A DNA stretch of 64,000 bases from Siphonodentalium dalli (taxonomy: Eukaryota > Mollusca > Scaphopoda > Gadilida > Siphonodentaliidae), in contig CP136061.1 of assembly GCA_032622095.1 (NCBI GenBank), positions 14,153,287-14,217,286 on the forward strand, written 5' to 3'. This document shows positions 1 to 11,418 of the stretch, piece by piece. The notes beneath the pieces are model-generated. The model did not search any database. It saw only the letters and a program-made list of their open reading frames with translations, and was not told where the DNA came from. Numbering within the stretch: the first letter of the stretch is position 1; each line of letters opens with the position of its first letter. The translations under genes and the position numbers were made by a program.

Positions 1-782
1 AATAACGGAATGTAGGCGACTTTTCGGACCCGTATTTATTGAATGCTTCGAGCAGAGGACATATGTCACTGATCATAATGTTGTCAAGTTGCAATAAACT
101 GTCCTGAATTGTTATTATGTCAGATCCATATCCTAAGCGCATCAGAAGGTCCGCAAACTCAGTTGGAATCTTTATTGGTAACAAATTGGTTGTCGCAATC
201 CACTTTATGAATGATTCAATGAATATTATCATCAAAGATTCGTAGACCAAGTGAGGCCTCTTACTGCGCGATGGAATTGCGTTCCCTCCAACATTTGGTC
301 AGAAGTTGAACCCGCATATACGTCCGAAACTACAATGATATCCCTGAGACCACCATCTCCCCACAACTTTCCGATTGCCGCTATGAAGGTCGATAGCTCA
401 TGGAAGCCGCCCAATCGTATTGCATGGTCACGAAAGGCGTCTGACATCAACCACTTCACTTGTTGTGCAACTGCATACAACTGCTGGTGCATGGTTTGCA
501 AGGAGTACTTCTGCCCAAGCGACTTTGCCGTTTCTTTACACTGCATCATTGAGGTATAGACTGTCGACATGTCTGCAGGCTTGGCATCTATAACTGGACC
601 ATAAGCTACAGCTGTAACCACATATGATGGTGTGGTTGTTTCGGAGTTGAAACCAGTCCAAAGTGCTATTTTCTTATGCCGGTCGTCGTTATTGGAAGGG
701 TTTGGTACCAGAAGAACGCTCTGGTGCATCATACGATATATCTCGGGGGTTGAGTATGGATCCTGCCATCTTCAGCTAGTTA
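1..782 (-). pseudogene. 3' part of a transposon-associated hypothetical protein gene
   Basis: The minus strand reads as one conserved-looking protein: an IALWTGFNS segment, then PVIDAKPADMSTVYT, a GLRDIIVVSDVYAGST stretch and an IRLGGFHELSTF motif. From memory this matches a family of long hypothetical proteins common in invertebrate genomes, usually repetitive and transposon-associated; its biochemical function is not known to me. The frame is lost near position 255, where one base is missing; after it the other frame continues with LVYESLMIIFIESF and runs off the window edge at base 1. The 5' part of the same protein lies at 5613-7076 on the same strand. A less certain open stretch (783-1095) may contain more of this gene or intron. 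The frameshift argues for a decayed copy. Family assignment is recognition by eye, without a search. Confidence 0.55.
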
Positions 783-1095
783 ATTTTTGCCATTGCATCA
801 GCGTGTCTGAAAAATAATAGAATATCCAATTTGCACGTCCATACACCCCAAACTGGAGTAAGTCAACTCGTGCCATGACAACTTCGCACACAGGTATATA
901 AAATTCTCGAATTAGGTTGAATATGTCTTTTAGGTACATGCATCTGATCACAGATTTGGCTGTTGTTTGGTTAAAATACCACAATTTCCCCCATAAGTTG
1001 TGGGTAAACAGCAGGGTACGGGTTTGGCATGGTACGATTTGCCTGTAACATCCACAAACACAATTTAATAAACGTGCCAAAGAGACAACGAGCAC

Positions 1096-2061
1096 AGGAA
1101 AAGCTCAACAGAGAACACCATTGTGATCTAGGACTTGTGTTTTCAATAATTTTTCATCTTGAAATTGAATGAACATACATGTACTTATACAGCGCACTAC
1201 ATGCTACATATTGGTAAACTGACATTATGTTGAAAAAAGTGCTCAGACAAAGTAACTATCACGAAGGAAATCATACCTTTGACAGATTGAATTTATGCGC
1301 TGATATTTTATATTTCAATTTATGGAATAAGTCACAATTTCACAACTTGGAATAGATCAGTGCTGATTCATATATAAATGCAAACAATTGTCAGGATTTA
1401 CAAGTGCGAAAATTAAAACTGCCACAGTGAATATTTAATATTTACCTATTGGGTTCTGGTTTATATAATGGTTTGGTGAATTCTCTGCATTCCATTAATG
1501 TCTCTGCTGAAGAGGTGAGAGGAAGCGATTTGTTCTGTCCTACAGGAACTAAAATTCATGTGTTGTTGTCAGTAGTTGTCCGAGGATCTTGGCTCTGGTA
1601 AATAGACAGATGGTTTATACAAGAAACAGTTATGATGGACACATACGTGTATATATCTTCATGGCAATTCATTTAAAAGATGGCATTTTATGCATCATAT
1701 ATTTTAGGAATATTCATATTTAATCCACAGTCGCCATATTTTCTATTGTTCTCCCTTGCACAATATCCAGCCGATTGCCCACTGGTAACAATAGCTGTGG
1801 ATTATTTAAACAATAAGTGTGCATTATTTTAACAATAACTGTGGAATATTAAAATATTCCCCAGGTATTGTCATAACAATCGCAAGTCATTGTTTGCTGT
1901 GTTCTCCACTTGCTGACACACCGGAATGTAAAATTGGTGTGACCAATCAATCAATCAAATAAGAAACTGAACAGTCTTAGGTGATTATAATGATCATAGG
2001 GATACTAAGAAAGACGGTGGGTGGAATTTGTTTAATGTAATAACAACAATTTTACATCAAT
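1096..2061. other. AT-rich stretch with no recognisable gene
   Basis: No long open frame or RNA gene is visible. If the broken gene on the minus strand (1-782 and 5613-7076) is spliced, this is intron. Confidence 0.5.
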
Positions 2062-2281
2062 GTTAGACAATTCGGACTAGAAAAATATATATCACCCCTG
2101 GTCAAGTGGTCCAGCAATATACTGAATTATGATCTAGTTATGTGTTAATTTATTGTACTATTAATATGTGTATTATAAATAAAATTATCCTATCCTATCC
2201 TATCTGCTATGATGCGGTTGGGTCCTGCTGAATTGCTCTGATGATGGTAGGGCAAACTGATGCTGTTAACAAATAGTACCA
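2062..2281 (+). repeat. Dispersed repeat copy 1, interrupted by a small retro-insertion
   Basis: The sequence matches 3009-3143 in direct orientation. Relative to that copy, this one contains an extra segment of about 88 bp (2116-2203). The segment ends in AATAAAATTA followed by a (TATCC)n tract, which looks like the 3' tail of a truncated non-LTR retrotransposon. Confidence 0.6.
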
Positions 2282-2739
2282 TGAGTTCCACAACGAATTA
2301 AAACAATGTACAAGCTAAAATTGAAGTCTGCTCTTGTGTGAGTTTGGACAATATGCATAGCAAATGCATTGCTCAACGCCACATATGCTAAGTCAGTGTC
2401 GTAATTTGGTTGCGAACAAACAATATATTTATTAGATTTATTATTTAAGTTACCAGTGTGATTATGGGAATAAGTGGTTTGAAGGTCTAAATTATGCTCG
2501 CGTTTGTTATATTCGTATAAGGCCTCTGTATGCCGCACATAGCCTAGTTCAAGAGATTGAATTGAGAAAGTTCGGTTCCCCAACTTCTTTGGCATTGAAC
2601 AATAAAGAGCGTTCCTTGTTAATACATTCATGGTGTGGTATGAATAAAGAGCGGTTGTCTCTCACTTGTGTGCGAAATATTTAAAACAGCTGAAAAATAT
2701 ATGTTATATTAACATTTATTTTCAGAGCACACAAAGCCG

Positions 2740-2925
2740 GTATATCACTGGGGCTCTCCTCGCCTTTGTCGATTATGCAGAAGCTTGGAAGCTTCAAGTC
2801 AATACAAAAAAAAAAATGATTTTCACGAAGAAATGGTCGAAAAATCTCCCCACATTCAAGTATGGAGGCTGTAGCCTAGAAATAGTTAAAGAATTCACTT
2901 ATTTGGGGGGGGGGGGGTGGAGGGG
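2740..2925 (+). pseudogene. LINE reverse-transcriptase fragment
   Basis: An open stretch of about 60 codons reads ...YAEAWKLQVNTKK..., then LPTFKYGG and LEIVKEFTYLG. This is the region just after the YADD active site in jockey/CR1-type reverse transcriptases (typically 'W.L.VN..KTK', then 'Y.G..LE.V..F.YLG'). The active site itself and everything downstream of YLG are missing; the frame collapses into a poly-G run at 2905-2917. A dead 5'- and 3'-truncated fragment. Confidence 0.75.
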
Positions 2926-3008
2926 TAAATTATTTTATAATCGTCGATTCCGCCAGAATATAAAGAAAACAGTTACAAACCGGAATGTGAAATTGGTAAT
3001 TTCGGAAT

Positions 3009-3143
3009 TAGACAATTCGGACTAGAAAAAATATATTCCACCCGGTCAAGTGGTCCTGCTAATCTGCTATGATGCGGTTGGGTTCTACTGAATTTCTCTG
3101 ATGATGTTAGGGCAAACTGATGCTGATAACAAATACTACCATT
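3009..3143 (+). repeat. Dispersed repeat copy 2
   Basis: Uninterrupted direct copy of the repeat at 2062-2281: same start (GACAATTCGGACTAG), same middle (TGCTATGATGCGGTTGGG), same end (AACAAATA.TACCAT). The pair brackets the LINE fragment. Confidence 0.7.
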
Positions 3144-4989
3144 ATATATTTTTTAATTTGTCTTTTTCGCGGTGTTGCGATAATCTGAACATATCCACGA
3201 AAAGCCATTATGCGTATAAAACATTCAAAACATATTTATTGCGAAATATGTTTAATACTGGTTGTATTAGTTGATGAAATTCGACTATATTTTCGTACGA
3301 TGGTGTACGTAAACACACACAAGTTGTGCTCTGCTTACATAACACGGAGCAATTCGATTGGTTATTCATACACAATGATATAAACGCTCTTTATTATTTC
3401 CATATCAGGAAAACAGTAATAAATAACGCTCTTTATGTTTACCATATCCGGATCTAAACAAAAGCCAGAAAACGTAACATGTTTTGATTTTGTTTACATG
3501 CCAAAGGGGAAGAAATCGACAATAACATACTGCTTATGTCATATTTCTGATTGCTATAAGAACAAAGTCTGTCTATATTTCACTATTTATGGCGGTTTTT
3601 GACGAATGGGAATATTTTAACAGCATACCCACCGCCAACACCGCCCGTATCTTTAACGACACATTTGCAATGTATTTGAGACTTGTTCTAATAATGAAAA
3701 ACTTACGAAGGTGGAGCCTTCTTATAACACGGAATCACTCGCACGATATAATTTTCTGGTAAATGCTAAATATTTAAATGTTGATAATCCAAATCAGTTC
3801 GTAATGTCGGGTACACCACACTATAACTTAAGTGGATTAGTTACGTTGATTACATGGATTTTAATAAAATGTTAAGAATTTGATGTCAAAATGCTGAAAT
3901 TGAAGATCGTTTTATACGGGTAACGACTACTATATATTTATAGTAAATAAACCTCATTCGATAACTTACGTTGGTCAAGAACTCCTTGTAAATCCAACTT
4001 CGAATTCATGGAAATAAATCAGATAAACAGTACAATACGAAAACGACTCATCGAAAGATTGTTTTGTTCCAATATTAACGGAAAACATCAGTTTGATCAT
4101 CGGCTGGATTGTCATTTACCTCCGGGTGCTTGTGATGTTTATTTCGCTTATAAAATGAACGCCATGCTGATAACATATAACTATGTAATATCCATTTAGA
4201 TAACGTCGACACAGAAAGTTTAGAAGATTACTTCATTCCCTGTTCGAATGCGGAGTTTGGTCACGTCACGTTTTACTGACAAAATTCACTCTTCTCACAT
4301 TCAATTTACAAATGCGCCCGAGAACGACGTGTTAATTAACTAGATTAAAGCGTGGGGTAAGCTAATCGGCGACAAAGGCAATATCATGTTTAGGGCTACC
4401 TATAACTGATATCCCGATAACCACTCATCATAACTGGATTGTCAACGCGGCTCAGTGCATACCAACTCAATGCGACAATTTTGATTTGTGACAATGCAGC
4501 GAGGACGAGCAGTATCAGGCCAAGCAAATTAAATGTTTGTTGTAACTGGAAGGTGTCCATGCACATATGCACTGGTGTCAATTAGACTTCCGCCCATCTG
4601 TTATCTGAGATATAACATAATGTGAGTCATAAATATTGTGTTCATATTGGTTTATAAATGCACAGCTAAGTAGGATATATAGCAGGATTGGCCATATTTC
4701 ATGTGGCGCGGGGGGGGGGGGGGTGGCGATTGACACATTTTTAATGACAATTTTAATTCAAATATCCAGATCACTATTTAAAGTGGCAACTGAATTTGCG
4801 TACAAATCTTTATTTGTCTGACAGATTAGGAAATTGTTTAATGGTCATGTTCACATTTTTTGTTAAAACTTTTATTGACTTTTAGTTGAATATATCATAC
4901 ATTGTAATGTCATTGACAAATTTCAAAGTAATACTATAGGTAAAATTAAATTTCGTCTTGTTATTCTTTAAATACTGAGGATTAAGCCA
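3144..4989. other. No gene recognised; one 63-codon ORF and a poly-G run
   Basis: The only open frame of note is 4008-4199 (+), 63 codons from an ATG; it has no motif I recognise. A run of about 15 G lies near 4711-4725. Confidence 0.45.
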
Positions 4990-5085
4990 GATATTCCCCT
5001 CGCTGTCGGCCATTCGTCCAAATATACACCTCGGCTTCGCCTCGGTGAATTATTTCTCCGAATGCCCGACAGCTCGGGGAATATC
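4990..5085. repeat. Fold-back hairpin
   Basis: GATATTCCCC... at the left returns as ...GGGGAATATC at the right. The arms are about 45 bp with scattered mismatches, and the tip is a GC-rich palindrome around CTCGGCTTCGCCTCGG. It resembles a MITE or solitary fold-back repeat. No protein. Confidence 0.65.
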
Positions 5086-5612
5086 CTATACATATATTGT
5101 ATGGGAGTGGCATAGCCGCGAATGACTTCCTGCCACCCCTACTACGTGATCGATTAGTCTAATTGAATGGATATATCATGAAACACCCTCAGGACAAACC
5201 TATGTTTGCTTTATGTGGATATATGCATGAACACAAGTATACGATAATTCATAATATGATTCTAAGTTACGGCCATAGTTTCAATAACGCTACAAATTGA
5301 GATAGTGTTCGTCATTGGAGAATCAATGGCGAGCGGATAATTGAACAGTTCCATCTTACGACCAACCGCGCCTTTCACAAAATATCAGTTGAGTTCCGGT
5401 ACGAATGCCAACGTTGGTAGCTGTTTCGTTCGTGGAAGTGAGTCGCTGAATAAGCTAACCATATTCCGAACATACGGTCATTTTGATATTTGACATGATT
5501 ACTATAAACTATGACAAGTCAAGATTCGAATTTAACCGATGTTACTAATTGAGTGATGGTATATCGCTTTAATGTGATACCTCACCCTCTGATGCTAAGT
5601 TGTATTACCCAC

Positions 5613-6258
5613 CTTGTAGATAACTCTGGCATCGACAGTCTCAGCAGTGATGTCAATGTTGTCGTTACCTTCGTGAATTAGATTTCCGCCTTTTGTCACA
5701 CTTTTTATTGTACTCGGAACAAAGACTCGTTTTCCATCTTAGCCATTTCCTTCTCAGCAACGCTGGTAATGAATTTTCATAAGTCATCATATGGCATAAA
5801 AAAAACCAAGGCATGAAGGGTGTCTATTAGGTGGCGAGACCCGAAATCGTGATGAAGCTGGACTGACAAACCTACATGTAACGGTGTTAGTTTATAACCA
5901 TTATTGAATAAAATGCACTCACAAATTGCCAAGCATCTCCGGAGAACATCCGTTGTTGGAACATAATTGCAATCCGGGTCGTCATGAGCATTTTTGTCAA
6001 TCAACCAGAGGACTAACCGTTTTAGGGAAGGTGGTATCTTCTTATTAGACGCATAAATATTCACATGTTTCGTAGTTTTAGATGAATTTGGTGTCTGGCA
6101 CACATGCTGGATATTGCTTTTGCTCGTGTACGAAAACATACAGTTCCTATGATATGTTAGATTAATATCTTGTGTTGACTCTACGAGTTTATCAAGGCGA
6201 TAGAACACACCATCCACCCGCAACCGGGCTGCACTTTTGAACGACTCAAGGCCGGTGG
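5613..6258 (-). pseudogene. Transposon-associated hypothetical protein gene, second coding block
   Basis: The minus strand reads ATGLESFKSAARLRVDG, then YHRNCMFSYTSK, then KLTPLHVGLSVQLHHDFGSR and LHALVFFMPYDDL. This pattern (Cys-containing N-terminus, then a 'HVGL...R.L...LH.LG...SYD' block) is typical of the transposon-associated family also seen at 1-782. A TGA at 5777-5779 breaks the frame, FITSVAEKEMAKM continues after it, and a further frameshift near 5740 leads into VFVPSTIKSV and DNIDITAETVDARVIY. The block ends at a good splice donor (AAG/GTGGGT; GT is 5611-5612). The 5' end abuts the MITE at 6259. One stop and one frameshift mark it as a pseudogene. Confidence 0.55.
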
Positions 6259-6946
6259 CACACGCAAAAAACTCAAGTGCTGTATTCTTACACTTGGCAA
6301 GTGTTACACTGATTTCGGCAGTACAGGTGCCATTTTCACACCTGAAGTGTACTCAAAAGAGCCTTACGTCAGGTGTAATGCGTTTTCGGTAGCACCTCGC
6401 AAAGTGCTAAATTTCCAACACTTCTACGGACTCATCGTTTCGGACAAGGACCATTTTGATTGGACGTCACTAGATTCGACGTCACTAGTCTGAGACTCAA
6501 TCACAGATAAAGTTTTTTCCACGCGGTCAACTGGTCGCCATTTTGATCAACTGAAGTGAAAGTGAATGTGACGACCAGCTTCTTTCAACAAAAACAACAT
6601 TATTTCACTTTGGATCACTTTGGTGAGTATTGAATGTTGAATGCAGTGAGTATTGGACTAAGAAGTGTTTTAAGAAAGAGGTAAAGTGTGCTTCAGACAT
6701 TTCCAAATCGGGACCAAGGTAGTCATAAGGTGTTATTTCTACACTTGTAAGTGCATCTCTACATATCCCCAGGTGCAGTAGTATTACACTTCGGGTGCTG
6801 CAATGTAAAACTTGGTAAGTGCTATATGTTTAGCACCTGAATAAGTGTTGTCCGCGCACTTCGGGTGCTGTCCCTATTCGAGCACTTGTTAAGTGTGATA
6901 TACAGCACTCTAAAGGATAGGTTTAGCACTTCGGTTTTTTTGTGTG
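6259..6946. mobile_element. MITE of about 0.7 kb inside the coding block
   Basis: The ends are inverted copies: left CACACGCAAAAAACTCAAGTGC, right (reverse complement) CACACAAAAAAACCGAAGTGC. Subterminal AAGTG-type motifs repeat many times inside. It encodes nothing. Removing it joins the minus-strand reading LSLLTA directly to TGLESFKSAARLR in frame, so it inserted into an exon. The target duplication is not clear; GCA is possible. Superfamily not assigned. Confidence 0.65.
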
Positions 6947-7076
6947 CAGTTAAAAGACTGAGTTTCTCATCAGAAGTTTTCTCGCAAATGATGCAGTGGT
7001 CAACGTTTTCACTCAAGCGTCTTCGTTTATCTTTGGACGACTGGACTGAGGTCCATTCTAGCTCATCCTCATCCAT
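6947..7076 (-). pseudogene. 5' coding block of the transposon-associated gene
   Basis: An ATG at 7074-7076 opens an acidic start (MDEDELEW), then a basic KDKRRRLS stretch and a CIIC zinc-type Cys pair followed by EKTSDEKLSLLTA. The CxxC near residue 30 and its position ahead of the YHRNC block fit the N-terminus of the same family. The reading is cut by the MITE at 6946 and resumes at 6258. Confidence 0.5.
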
Positions 7077-7117
7077 ATTTATAGTCGGTTGGAATTTACC
7101 TGAAATGAATGTAAAAG

Positions 7118-7860
7118 GTGCTTGCCAGTATGGTTCCCCACCCACCAGAAAATAACAAATATGGACAATCCCCTTACATGCACTGGCCACCACTAGTATG
7201 GTTGCCCACCCACTCCGGAAGATTTACAAAAATGGACAGCACTTACCTTATAGGCGCTGGCCAGTACTTACTAGTATATGGTTGTCCCACCCATCGGACA
7301 AATTACAAACTTGCACAGCACTTCCCTTATAGGCGCTGGCCAGTACTTACTAGTATATGGTTGTCCCACCCATCGGACAAATTACAAAAATGGACAGCAC
7401 TTACCTTATAGGCGTTGGCCAGTACTTACTAGTATATAGTTGTCCCACCCACCGGACAAATTACAAAATTGGACAGCACTTCCCTTATAGGAGCTGGCTA
7501 GTACTTACTAGTATATGGTTATCCCACCCACCTGACAAATTACAAAATTGGACAGCACTTCCCTTATAGGCGCTGGCCAGTACTTACTAGTATATGGTTG
7601 TCCAACCGGACAAGTCACAAAAACGGACAGCACTTACCTTATAGGCGCTGGCCAGTACTTACTAGTATATGGTTGTCCCACCCACCGGACAAATTAAAAA
7701 ATTTGGACAGCACTTCCCTTATAGGTGCTGGCCAGTACTTACTAGTATATGGTTGTACAAACGGACAAGTTAAAAAAATGGACAGCACTTCCCTTATAGG
7801 CACTGACCAGTGCTAGTATGGTTGTCCCATCCACCACAGGAAAACTTACAAAATGGACAT
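7118..7860. repeat. Minisatellite, about 79-bp unit, about 10 copies
   Basis: The core CTGGCCAGTACTTACTAGTA recurs roughly every 79 bp, followed by GGTTGTCCCACCCA and GGACAAATTACAAA. The edge copies are shorter and more diverged. It sits directly upstream of the ATG of the broken minus-strand gene. Open frames across it are by-products of the repeat. Confidence 0.85.
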
Positions 7861-8103
7861 AATATAAGAATATAGTCGTATACAAGTTTTGTTGAGTGTT
7901 CATTTTTCAACTGACACACTGTGACGCATCATATCAATGGGTATATATTCACTATAGGTCATATAAATAATGGTAATTACCTTCTAGTGTTCCTATGGAA
8001 TGGAGGGTCGAACATTCTGTAGAAAAACTCAGCGTGAAAAAGCAGATCGTTGGTGGCCATTTTGCTTCCGGTTGAGAGACTACCAGTTGAATGTTCGTGT
8101 GAT

Positions 8104-8128
8104 GTCATGACGTAACGTCATGACGTCA
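8104..8128. promoter_or_regulatory. CRE-like palindrome cluster
   Basis: GTCATGACG-TAA-CGTCATGAC is a perfect inverted repeat (8104-8124) overlapping a consensus CRE TGACGTCA at 8121-8128. CREB/ATF factors bind TGACGTCA. No transcript start is visible nearby, so function is inferred only. Confidence 0.35.
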
Positions 8129-8214
8129 TAAGATCACATTGAGCCAGCTCGTGAGTGGGTCAGTCAAGTTTCCACGCATAGCCTACACCTTTCATCAAAT
8201 AATCACACATTTTT

Positions 8215-9170
8215 CGCTAAAATCAACGTTTTGCTGGAAATCAAACATATTTAAGGTATGAACCGTTTCCATGGCAACCACACAATGTTCGGGTTCCAAA
8301 ATAGGTTGGAACACAAAAGCCTAAATCCCCCCGATTAAAATGACATATAAGTTGTCCATGTGTCCGAAAAATACGCCATGTTATATACCGATTCAAAAAA
8401 CCACCCATTTTTCACTAAAATCGCTATATTTGCCCCAAAACCAGTGGAAAACTAATAATAAAGGTATCTATGTTCGAGAATTATGTGCGTGTGATCTTGT
8501 CGTGTTCTTAACATGACAAATTATGGGATATTGCTTTGACTAAAGTTACCTAAGATACCTAAGATACTTCAAATTCCTAAACCCAATACAGGTATGTTTC
8601 AAATGTATTCAGATGTGTTTTTCCCCGGGATTTTATATATATTTCACGTACAAGCCGTTTCCATGGCAACCACAAACTTTTTGTTTCTAAATCAGATTGG
8701 AACGCAAAGTACACATCCACCCGATTACATCGACATATGAATTGTCCCTGTAGTAGATATATATGGCACGTTATACTGCGATTCCAAAAATCACACACTT
8801 TTGCATAAAATCACGTGATTTTACACAAAAACAGTAATATCTGCCTGTATATTAGGTCAGGAAGTCACGTGACCATGTCATGTGTTTATCATTACCATAT
8901 TCGGTGATAATACTTAGAATTTCACATTCCCATATTACCAAGACTAAAAAAATATTCAGAATGGAGTAGTTCCTATTCATCCAAATGGTGTTTTATACAA
9001 GTTGCAGACACTTTTTCGAAGACCGTTTCCATGGCAACGGCACCACTTTCAGATTCCACAGCAGGCCTCATCGAATAGCATACATGCTCAGGTTTCCAAC
9101 GACACCAAATTTATCCTTAAAACCATAGGCCCATTTATCTCCTTAAATATGGCCCTTTATGGCTCTTGGC
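8215..9170. repeat. Three degenerate units, each carrying an X-box palindrome
   Basis: Units start near 8250, 8640 and 9010. Each contains CCGTTTCCATGGCAAC (core at 8265-8278, 8657-8670 and 9025-9038). The first two also share downstream blocks: a GGTTGGAAC/GATTGGAAC stretch, CCCGATTA, a GACATAT.AATTGTCC block and TCAC.CA.TTTT. The third unit matches more weakly. The palindrome is better conserved than its surroundings. Confidence 0.65.
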
Positions 9171-10571
9171 CGCTCACCTATGTGAAGAAAATACCCCTTT
9201 GCACAAAACCCTGCTCCAACATTAGTTAAAACGAACAAAAATGACACAAATCCCGCCAAATGTTATAGCTACCAAACCAGCCATAATCCATATAGCTCTG
9301 GAAGGCACTACACCAATCACCATAAAATAACTCAATCATGCATGTAATTATGTTCAGCTGTATTGGGAGAGGGGCTTCATAAGTTGAAAAAACTTGTGCC
9401 CCAATCCCTTTTGTATTATTTACAAATAAGATACGTTTCAAGTCAAGTCAACCATTGTTGGAAGTGTGAGGGATATGGACGTCTCTCGCCCCCCCCCCCC
9501 CTGTTTCCACTTGGCTCTCCTGTCGGCGTCTCTGTTAACTTTTAGATGGATCGTTTACTTCCCCCGCTTCATCTTCTCGCCACGGTCCCTGTATCAGGTG
9601 GTGGCGGGTTGCTGGTGGACTGCAGCAACCGGGCTACGGCCATCAGATGACCATGTTAAGGACCGCGTTAGTGTAACCCGATATGACAAAAACTGTTCAA
9701 CTGGGCTGCCTGATCGATGCACGTCCAGGATAAATATATATATAGTAATCCGATCGCCGAACGGCCGAAGTCCAGAAGCGCTCAAGCCAAGACGTCTTAT
9801 CCCACCGGCGGTCGGAACTCCAATGTTGTTCTTGGATGCCAAAATTTTGTTCGTGAAATATTTTGTCAAGGTACTCTGAATATCCTATAAGGAACGAAAA
9901 TACACACACAATCGGAGAAATATGGTGTTTATTTGTATGAATATTCGTTTGAAATAGCGCATGTTTTGGTTTAAAGGAATACGGTCCTGAAAAAACAATA
10001 TTATTTTCTTTCAATATACCGATAACATATATATAAAATGTCCATTGGGCGCATATAATCTAATATTCGGCCGCCAATCGTTATTTTTATAACGATTAAA
10101 AAAAATTCCGAAGTTAGCCGAAGATTTTGTTGTAGACGAAGTCACATGATCATCAGCCCGATCACGTGATTGTCACAGAAGCATAGCACGGGATCGATCA
10201 CGTGGTAACTCATTGACAACGCATAGATGCGCGACGGCGGTATTTTAAGTTTGCATGTAGTCGATCGCGACCTTTGAAGATTGTCGCGTTATCACACTGC
10301 GAATGCAAAATGCAAAACATCGCCTTTCTCGTAATTAAATATCGCGATGTGTTGTTACTATAAAGCCATGCCCGTATATTATTCAGCTTTGCGCGCATTT
10401 ATCTATATAAACGCGTGCTCGTGTTTATATATATTTTTTCGTTACCGGAATAGTCCAAGTTATATTATATATGCATATCAAGATTGCATATATACGCGAA
10501 GACTTGCACAGTTATTAGGCAATTATCATCTCGTAAACATTCCAATTTCCAGATGCCATTAGTCGTGTGTC
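9171..10571. other. No gene recognised
   Basis: Contains a C-run (9489-9501) and several CACGTG E-box cores (near 10145, 10162 and 10198). Open frames on both strands are short, overlapping and without motifs. A 137-codon open stretch at 9466-9879 begins in the C-run and has no recognisable domain. Confidence 0.45.
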
Positions 10572-11418
10572 AATAAAGAGCGTTTCGTTTTAATTTATCG
10601 TAACGCGGTAAAACAACACAAAATTGGTTTATTGCTGTCGGATTTAATCAATTATAATCAAGTCATGCATTACCAATATGATATGATAAGTTCATTCTTC
10701 CTTGGTTATGAATCATGTATATATTTGGGCAATATGGTGTTTATATATATTTCGGAATATTGCTTCCCCCACCCCAAAACAATCTTGCCGACTGTCACTG
10801 ATGGAAATTCACTGCATCTATGCATGGTTATTGGCCTATAAAATTATCACTCTAGCGATGCGGTCTATTGAATATCCAGGTCATAAATCGACCTCTATGT
10901 GTCCATTACGCATAACAACAGGGTTATAAAATATATAAATGTTCGCCGTGGTTCGTTTAAACATCCAATCATATATAACACTTTTTGAAGGAGGGATAAT
11001 AATCCGGTTTAATATGGAATCACATATTCAAGTGCTCTTTATTCGCAATATATCGCAATAGTGAACGCTCTTTATTGCGTCAAGGTAAAGGGACTCGACT
11101 TAGAACAGTTGTTCTAGTGATTGTTTAATGATTACAACAATACAGGCCAATGCATGTACATGAACTTCCGATATGCATGCTTTAGATATCCTTCCATCAT
11201 TGTCATAGCAATTTCCGCTTTATTAAACTCTTTTTATTCGTACCATATTAGGAAAACTCTTAACATGGAACGCTCTTTATTGAGCCATGGTGAAGGAAAT
11301 GGGGACTCGACTTAGAATAGTTGTCATCGTGAATTATTCATCAACATACTCCCCACTTTAACTGCAATTGTATGTATTCGTAACCATGACTGACTCGTCA
11401 AATTAAACGCTCTTTATT
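10572..11418. repeat. Second AATAAAGAGCG cluster with two longer related units
   Basis: The 11-mer or its complement occurs at 10572-10582, 11066-11076, 11271-11281 and 11408-11418, with a one-mismatch copy at 11033-11043. Copies at 11066 and 11271 extend into a shared stretch of about 70 bp (GGGACTCGACTTAGAA, then AGTTGT), about 205 bp apart. The copy near 11245 carries ACCATATTAGGAAAAC, as does the cluster at 3.4 kb. Confidence 0.6.

Larger units (their letters stand above)
2601..3437. repeat. Cluster of the motif AATAAAGAGCG
   Basis: The 11-mer or its reverse complement CGCTCTTTATT occurs at 2601-2611, 2643-2653 and 3385-3395, with a ten-base version at 3428-3437. A second cluster lies at 10572-11418. 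Two copies near 3.4 kb also share a downstream CCATATC-type stretch, so these are ends of a decayed repeat family rather than isolated poly(A) signals. Confidence 0.6.
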
